NCBI GenBank assembly: GCA_035291705.1
Contig: DATDRM010000304.1
Span: 1-10,991, forward strand
DNA from: DATDRM01 sp035291705
Lineage (GTDB): Bacteria; Chloroflexota; Anaerolineae; Anaerolineales; UBA4823
Length of the DNA stretch: 10,991 nucleotides
Direction of reading: 5' to 3'
The notes beneath the pieces are model-generated. The model saw nothing but the letters and a program-made list of their open reading frames with translations. It ran no database searches and was not told where the DNA came from. The position numbers were made by a program, and so were the translations under genes. This document shows, piece after piece, positions 6,477-10,991 of the stretch. Each line of letters opens with the position of its first letter. Position 1 is the first letter of the stretch.

Positions 6477-6983
6477 TTATCGGGGTGGCAAGGTTCGCAC
6501 ATAGTTGATGACATCCCAGCGCTCGCGCGGCGTCAGATTTTCAGCCAGCGAGGGCATCTGGCCGAAACCCTGCACGATGGTAAGGTAGACCGAGCCATCG
6601 AACTCGCCTGTGATCTGCTCAGCGGTGAGGTTCTGTGGTGTACGGTCGAAGTAGCTGACTAACGGCCCGTCGCCGTGTCCTTGGGTGCCATGACAGACCT
6701 GGCAGTGGATTCCATAAAGGACGGCTCCACGCTGGAGCGAAATTTCGTCGGCCGGCACAGGGTTCACGGGAAACTCTTCGGGGATAACGGAGAGTCCCTG
6801 AACCGGCACTGCTCCTTCAGGGGGCAATTTACGGGGCGCATCCTGGTAACCTGTGGAGGGCTGTTCGCTCATGTTCGTCGGGAACGGAATCTTGATGATC
6901 TCGTACGTGAGCAGCAAACCGATGATGAACGGCGTCAGGACCAATCCGATAATTACCAGACCGCGGCGGTGGCGAGATGTCAT
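6477..6983 (-). CDS. actE: Monohaem cytochrome c subunit of Alternative Complex III (ActE)
   Basis: This 168-residue protein has an N-terminal membrane segment (about residues 9-28), a Pro-rich stretch, and one cytochrome c domain with CQVCH at 94-98 and probable ligand Met143 (QMPS). ActE is the monohaem subunit on the periplasmic face of ACIII and is thought to take part in passing electrons out of the complex. No lipobox Cys is visible, so anchoring appears to be by the helix. The start at 6983 overlaps the ActD stop as ATGA (6980-6983), a typical translational-coupling arrangement. The frame is open much further upstream, but that extension lies wholly inside ActD and has no homology I recognise. 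The call rests on the domain and on its position directly after ActD. Confidence 0.85.
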   Translation of the reverse strand: MTSRHRRGLVIIGLVLTPFIIGLLLTYEIIKIPFPTNMSEQPSTGYQDAPRKLPPEGAVPVQGLSVIPEEFPVNPVPADEISLQRGAVLYGIHCQVCHGTQGHGDGPLVSYFDRTPQNLTAEQITGEFDGSVYLTIVQGFGQMPSLAENLTPRERWDVINYVRTLPPR

Positions 6984-7504
6984 AGGGTCATCCGTTCGGG
7001 CTCGCCGACATGGTGCGCATGATGGGTTTCCAGCATCTGCCTCACCTGGCCTTCCAATCGCGTTGGGATATCCAGGATTACTGCCAGGTGACCGTCTGTA
7101 ACGAGTTTGTGGTAGGGCGCTGGCCCGAAACGCGGAAAGTTCATCTCCCACAACACTCCTAAAAACGTTGAGACGATGGTGGCCATCATGGTGAAAATGA
7201 AGATAATCACCGCGGCCGGCGGGAAACCCACAGGAGGATGCCCCCCCACATCCAGGCGATAGAGGTGCGGAGTGATCACTGCTAAGAACAGTCCAATTCC
7301 CAATCCCGCTGCAGCCCCCGCCAGCACAATATAGGGCAGGGTCAGCCACTCTCGATGCCGCCCGAGGGCGCCCTCAGGGTAAGGCAAACCCGTGATAACC
7401 ACAATCTTGTTATCCGCAATGCCCAGGTTGTGCAATTCGTCAATTACCTCAGCCGTATCGGCGCTCTCGTGAAAGAGGGCCATCAGAGTCATTGAGTCTG
7501 TCAT
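6980..7504 (-). CDS. actD: Alternative Complex III subunit ActD (DUF3341 membrane protein)
   Basis: This 174-residue protein has a soluble N-terminal part (MALFHESADTAEVIDELHNLG, in two pieces about residues 8-28), two membrane helices (about 57-78 and 96-118) linked by a Pro/Gly-rich loop, and a cytoplasmic-type C-terminal part ending in a His-rich segment (161-165). This matches the DUF3341/ActD family: a small structural subunit with two helices that packs against the NrfD-type subunits. It has no cofactor motifs. The ATG at 7504 has no strong ribosome site. A second Met lies at residue 5 (7492), also without one, so the start is uncertain by four residues. The gene is 59 bp downstream of ActC, the largest gap in this operon, and is coupled to ActE. 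Confidence 0.88.
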   Translation of the reverse strand: MTDSMTLMALFHESADTAEVIDELHNLGIADNKIVVITGLPYPEGALGRHREWLTLPYIVLAGAAAGLGIGLFLAVITPHLYRLDVGGHPPVGFPPAAVIIFIFTMMATIVSTFLGVLWEMNFPRFGPAPYHKLVTDGHLAVILDIPTRLEGQVRQMLETHHAHHVGEPERMTL

Positions 7505-7563
7505 CCGTTTTCAGCCGTTTGTACTTAGTAGTCAGATATCCTAGGATCGCGACCAGCGAATTG

Positions 7564-8982
7564 TCAGTCTATTTCCGCCGCCGTCGGCACCAGCAAGCGC
7601 CCAATCCGCCTCATGGTGTAACGCAAGCGGCCCTCCTTAATCTCCCATACCGGAACAAACGGGATGATGCGGGAAAACAATGTATACAACAACGCAAAGC
7701 CGGCAAAGGTCATGGCGACGATGCTGATCTCCACCCATGTCGGGCGGTAGTTGCCCCAATTGAAAGGCAGATCGTTGCGCTGCAGGCTGCCGATGACGAT
7801 CAGGGCACGCTCGGTAAACATGCCTACATTGACCAGCAGCGTGGTTGCCAGCAACAACGCCGGCGTGGTACGCACACGTTTGAAGACCAAAAGCGCAATC
7901 GGAATCAGGTTGGCGCTCATCTGCAAGTAGAAGAATGGCGCCAGGTGGCCAGAGACCTCTTCCCGGATCAGTTCGCGCACAACCGGTTCGTTGCCATACC
8001 ACTCGACGATAAACCCGGCAAACCAGAAATAGACCCAGGCCATACCAGCGACCATCACCAATTTGCCCAGAGAGTCGAAGTGTTCGGCTCGCAGGAACTC
8101 CTGTAAACGCATGCCGCGTCGCACGACCACCAGGATGCTAGCCAGTGCCGAGAGGCCAGAATAGACCGCCCCGATGACGAAATAGGGCGCAAAGATGGTA
8201 CTGTGCCAGCGCGGCTGGATGGTCACTGCGAAATCCCAGGATACAATCGAGTGGACCGAGAGAAAGATCGGGATGATGGCAACCGAGAAGATGCCCAGGG
8301 CACGGTGGAGTTTGTGCCACTCTCCCTCGGTGCCGCGCCAGCCTAACGCCAATACCCGATAAAGTTTGAAGCGCCAGCTGCCGGTGTGGTCGCGCGCCAT
8401 GGCCATGTCTGGGATGAGCGCCAAGTACAGGTAAAGGGATGAGCCGATCAGGTAGGTAAAGATGGCGACCATATCCCACATCAACGGCGATTGGAAATTG
8501 GGCCACATGAGGCGATTATTGGGGTAGGGGACCATCCAATAAAACTTCCAGACCCGACCCAGGTGAATAAGGGGGTACAGACCAGCCATCATCAGCGCGA
8601 AAGCAGTCATAGCTTCGGCACCGCGTGTGATCGGCCGACGCCAGTCGGCCTTGAGCAGTCGCAGCACAGCCGAGATCATCGTTCCAGCATGGCTGATGCC
8701 CACCCAGAAAACAAATGTTGTGATGAAAAGCGTCCAGTAGACTGGCCGGTTTTTTCCGGTGACGCCAATACCCCAATAGATGAGGTAACTCCATGCATAT
8801 ACCCCCCAGGCTACAATCAGGCTTAGGCCTGTCACTAGCACCCAGAATCCCTTCCCGGTCTGGAGCATCGGTTGGAGCACGGCCTGGTTGATCTCCGAGT
8901 CGGTGCGCTGGGCCAGCAGCAAACGCTCGTCGTAAGGCGTCGTTTGCCGTATCTCCTGCGCCATATCCTCAGGCTCAGACAT
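7564..8982 (-). CDS. actC: Alternative Complex III subunit ActC (NrfD/PsrC-type quinol-binding membrane protein)
   Basis: This 472-residue polytopic protein has about ten membrane helices between residues 45 and 440, as expected for the NrfD/PsrC family, which has no haem and holds the quinol site of ACIII. Conserved-looking features are GISHAG (95-100), H140 in PLIHLGR, D170 in MWDMVA, PDMAMARD (191-198), and the HKLHRALG stretch (223-230). H140 and D170 fall where a His/Asp pair is proposed at the quinol pocket of characterised ACIII; this is from memory of the family. The ATG at 8982 was chosen because AAGGAGGTG lies eight bases upstream. A GTG at 8991 falls inside that ribosome site and is unlikely. 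The first 8 bp overlap the end of the iron-sulfur gene, so the two are translationally coupled. Confidence 0.92.
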   Translation of the reverse strand: MSEPEDMAQEIRQTTPYDERLLLAQRTDSEINQAVLQPMLQTGKGFWVLVTGLSLIVAWGVYAWSYLIYWGIGVTGKNRPVYWTLFITTFVFWVGISHAGTMISAVLRLLKADWRRPITRGAEAMTAFALMMAGLYPLIHLGRVWKFYWMVPYPNNRLMWPNFQSPLMWDMVAIFTYLIGSSLYLYLALIPDMAMARDHTGSWRFKLYRVLALGWRGTEGEWHKLHRALGIFSVAIIPIFLSVHSIVSWDFAVTIQPRWHSTIFAPYFVIGAVYSGLSALASILVVVRRGMRLQEFLRAEHFDSLGKLVMVAGMAWVYFWFAGFIVEWYGNEPVVRELIREEVSGHLAPFFYLQMSANLIPIALLVFKRVRTTPALLLATTLLVNVGMFTERALIVIGSLQRNDLPFNWGNYRPTWVEISIVAMTFAGFALLYTLFSRIIPFVPVWEIKEGRLRYTMRRIGRLLVPTAAEID

Positions 8983-9700
8983 TCGTCTCACCTCCTTTGA
9001 GATAGATTACACCCGGATCGGTGCCCAATTCGGGCAAGAGGCGGAAGGAGCGGTGGCTGCGTGCCAGTTGGCTGGCGCGGCTGTCCGGATCGCCCAAATC
9101 GCCAAAAACCAGCGCACTCGTGGGACAGGTCTGTACGCAGGCAGGCTGTATCTCGCCGTCGGCGAGTATACGCCCCTCAGCCTGCGAATCGATTTCTGCA
9201 CGCCGAATGCGCTGTATGCAAAAGGTGCACTTCTCCATGATGCCGCGCGTCCGGACGGTCACATCCGGGTTGAGCTGCTCGATCAACGGTTCTGGGAATT
9301 CTGGCCGGAACCAGTTATAGGTACGGACTTTGTAAGGGCAGGCGCTACCGCAGAAGCGCGTGCCGATGCAGCGGTTGTAGATCTGCGCGTTCAAGCCCTC
9401 CGCGTTGTGGTAAGTTGCAAATACCGGGCAGACCGGCTCGCAGGGGGCCTCGGTGCACTGCTGGCACATTACTGGCATAAAGCGCGCCTTCACATTCGGA
9501 TATTCACCCTCCCAGTACCGTTGGATGATGATCCAGTGCATCCAGCGGCCGTAAGCTGCTTGCTTCTCGCCGACTACCGGTATATTGTTCTCGGCGTGGC
9601 AGGCGACCACGCATGCCTGGCAGCCGGTGCAGCGATCCAAATCCACCACCAGCACCCACCTGCGATCATTTTCAACCGAGAGATTCGCGTCCGTTGCCAT
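8975..9700 (-). CDS. actB2: Alternative Complex III iron-sulfur subunit (ActB Fe-S half, separate gene)
   Basis: This 241-residue ferredoxin-like protein has four cluster-binding groups in the order found in the C-terminal half of ActB and in PsrB/NrfC/DmsB proteins. They are C24-C27-C30-C34; C79-C82-C87-C91; C111-T114-C117-C121; and C158-C161 with C188-C192. In the third group the second Cys is Thr (CIGTRFC), the substitution typical of ActB and associated with a [3Fe-4S] cluster; the other three should be [4Fe-4S]. There is no signal peptide or membrane helix, so it would be exported with the preceding partner. Its ATG (9700) has GGAGAG a few bases upstream and overlaps the upstream gene by 29 bp in another frame. 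In characterised ACIII this module is fused to the molybdopterin-like module in one polypeptide. The symbol is my label for the half gene. A PsrB-type reductase subunit is the alternative. Confidence 0.88.
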   Translation of the reverse strand: MATDANLSVENDRRWVLVVDLDRCTGCQACVVACHAENNIPVVGEKQAAYGRWMHWIIIQRYWEGEYPNVKARFMPVMCQQCTEAPCEPVCPVFATYHNAEGLNAQIYNRCIGTRFCGSACPYKVRTYNWFRPEFPEPLIEQLNPDVTVRTRGIMEKCTFCIQRIRRAEIDSQAEGRILADGEIQPACVQTCPTSALVFGDLGDPDSRASQLARSHRSFRLLPELGTDPGVIYLKGGETNV

Positions 9701-10991
9701 CCAGGCTCTCCAATCTCGCCAAGATTTGTTTCCTTCCGGTCGGCTTCAGCCGCACGCGTGTGGCTCCCCAGGCCAATGCACCCGTGCTCGGGTCAGTGAC
9801 CGGAGCCACCAGCACCAACGGGTTGCTGCCGCTTACCGCCTGGGCAAAGCGACCGTAGTCCTGGTGTCCTTGCCCTACCGGGATGGCGACCACATCTGGC
9901 CGAATGCCCGGGTAGATGACGACTGGCGCTTCCAGCATACCGTGCGGAGATTCCACCTGCACAATGTCGTTATCGCTTACACCCAGCGCGCTGGCAGTTT
10001 TGGGATTTAATTCCACCCACATCCCCCACTGCACGGTCGTCATTGGGTCGGGCGCTTCTTGTAGCCAAGGTAGATTAGCGCCACGCCCGTCAGAAAGTAT
10101 GATCGAAGAATAGGGATATAGGTGGAATGGGTAGTCTTCCGGGTCACCTTCGAATTGTGGATCGGATATAGGCAAGGGTTTCTGTACCACTTCCGTCAGT
10201 TCGGGCTCGCGGCGGATCTTCTTTTCGGACCACCAGCCTCCATACTGCCGCCAAAGCGCCCAGAAGCCGGATGGAGTTCGGGCGTCATAAGCGCCGAGGC
10301 TGGAGCCGTGCAGCTCGCCGACTGTCTCTTCCAGATAAGAGGCTTCATCCTCCCAGGGAAGCGCCTCGGCAGGCTTGCCTCCAAATCGAGCAGCCAACCC
10401 GAGCAATACGTCGGCGGCGGCGAGCGTATCGTACAGCGGACGCACAACCGGCTGCTGGCTGCTGACGACCGGTCGGTCCGCGCCTGGTGAGGGCACCTGG
10501 TAACCCCAGGATTCTAGATAGGTGTGGTCGGGCAAAATCAGGTCTGCCCACACGGCTGTTTCATCCACAAACGGGCTGAAGGAGACGACAAACGGCACAC
10601 GGGTGATGGCCTCGGCGAAACCAGCCGCTGCCGGAAGCTCGTACATCGGGTTCGCGCCGTGAACGAGCAGCAGGTCGATCTCGCCAGCTTTCATTCGTAC
10701 GATTAGATCGATCACTTCGTCGAAGGTATTAACTGGTAGATTCTGCCGCAACGCCGCAGTTGGACCTGGGTTTGAAAGGAAAACGCCACCCTCACGGCCG
10801 ACCTGCGCAACCACCAGATTCAACGCCTGCACAGCCAGCATGCTGGAAAAACCGTTCCGCTGCCCAGCCAGATATCCACCTGGGATAGCCACCGCTCGAT
10901 CGGCGTCGGCAAATGCACCCGCCAGACGACGCAAGGTTTCAACCGGCACATCGCTGGCGGTGGCCATTTCGCGCACGTCCACGTTCTGGTA
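9672..10991 (-). CDS. actB1: Alternative Complex III molybdopterin oxidoreductase-like subunit (ActB large half), 5' truncated
   Basis: The visible 439 residues are the C-terminal part of a molybdopterin oxidoreductase-family protein; the frame is open to the window edge. Recognisable segments are VAIPGGYLAGQRNG (about residues 34-47), DLLLVHGANPMYELP (106-120), and ADLILPDHTYLESWG (149-163), all typical of ActB/PsrA-like proteins. A C-terminal dinucleotide-binding-type beta domain (about 317-415) includes ELNPKTASALGVSDND. In studied ACIII enzymes this subunit keeps the fold but contains no molybdenum cofactor; the part that would show this is outside the window. It ends with a stop at 9672, 29 bp inside the separate Fe-S gene. 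A GTG at 10982 is not a real start, since coding sequence continues upstream of it. A catalytic polysulfide- or DMSO-type reductase is less likely because ActD and ActE follow. Confidence 0.87.
   Translation of the reverse strand, partial: YQNVDVREMATASDVPVETLRRLAGAFADADRAVAIPGGYLAGQRNGFSSMLAVQALNLVVAQVGREGGVFLSNPGPTAALRQNLPVNTFDEVIDLIVRMKAGEIDLLLVHGANPMYELPAAAGFAEAITRVPFVVSFSPFVDETAVWADLILPDHTYLESWGYQVPSPGADRPVVSSQQPVVRPLYDTLAAADVLLGLAARFGGKPAEALPWEDEASYLEETVGELHGSSLGAYDARTPSGFWALWRQYGGWWSEKKIRREPELTEVVQKPLPISDPQFEGDPEDYPFHLYPYSSIILSDGRGANLPWLQEAPDPMTTVQWGMWVELNPKTASALGVSDNDIVQVESPHGMLEAPVVIYPGIRPDVVAIPVGQGHQDYGRFAQAVSGSNPLVLVAPVTDPSTGALAWGATRVRLKPTGRKQILARLESLDGNGRESLG

Noticed and set aside
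6467..6514. Extra CXXCH-like motif (CEPCH) in an upstream extension of the triheme cytochrome
   Set aside because: It would precede the lipoprotein signal peptide. It is the 3' end of ActE read in another frame, and the ATG at 6466 has a better ribosome site.
6984..7349. Longer ActE reading frame starting at 7349
   Set aside because: The extension lies entirely inside ActD on the same strand in another frame. The ATGA overlap at 6980-6983 gives the natural start just before the membrane helix.
10980..10982. GTG at 10982 as the start of the molybdopterin-like gene
   Set aside because: The frame continues open to the window edge and the family needs several hundred more N-terminal residues, so the gene is truncated by the window.
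7564..10991. A polysulfide, tetrathionate or DMSO reductase operon instead of ACIII
   Set aside because: The first three genes alone would allow it, but the DUF3341-type ActD and monohaem ActE directly downstream, and the Thr in the third Fe-S group, point to ACIII.
1..10991. tRNA or rRNA genes, CRISPR arrays, insertion sequences, and reading frames antisense to the cytochrome genes
   Set aside because: No repeat-spacer pattern, transposase, long inverted repeat or RNA gene signature was seen. The antisense frames are short, low in plausible domains, and lie wholly within strongly supported genes.

Overview
The window comes from a bacterium, most likely a member of the Chloroflexota (Anaerolineae-like). 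That placement is an inference from gene content, Pro/Thr-rich extracellular linkers, and a Rieske/cytochrome b operon lying beside an Alternative Complex III (ACIII) operon. No rRNA or marker gene is present to confirm it. The whole window is respiratory electron-transfer machinery: nine protein genes, two of them cut by the window edges, with almost no non-coding DNA.

Plus strand, 1-5252. This is a multiheme/Rieske/cytochrome b cluster. It starts with the C-terminal end of a c-type cytochrome (1-201). A GC-rich hairpin (220-245) follows, then a membrane-anchored NapC/NirT-like cytochrome with nine probable haem sites (292-1989). Next come a Tat-type Rieske protein (2000-2479), a four-helix cytochrome b6-like protein (2481-3140), and a fusion of a subunit IV (PetD)-like membrane domain to seven cytochrome c haem sites (3144-5252). 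The last four genes are 1-10 bp apart and must be one transcription unit. No separate cytochrome c1 or cytochrome f gene is visible, and the heptahaem tail probably replaces it.

Minus strand, 10991-5417. This is an ACIII operon, in transcription order: ActB molybdopterin-type half (cut by the window edge), ActB iron-sulfur half as its own gene, ActC (NrfD-type), ActD, ActE (monohaem) and a triheme lipoprotein. Overlaps of 29, 8 and 4 bp and gaps of 10 and 59 bp support one operon.

The two operons converge on a 164-bp gap (5253-5416) that holds only weak stem-loops. Both predicted complexes oxidise quinol and pass electrons to periplasmic or surface cytochromes, so the locus encodes two non-homologous quinol:cytochrome c oxidoreductases tail to tail. 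The most notable points are the subunit IV-heptahaem fusion, a Rieske protein with Ser where the second cluster Cys is expected, the nonahaem protein with two expanded haem motifs, and the split ActB.
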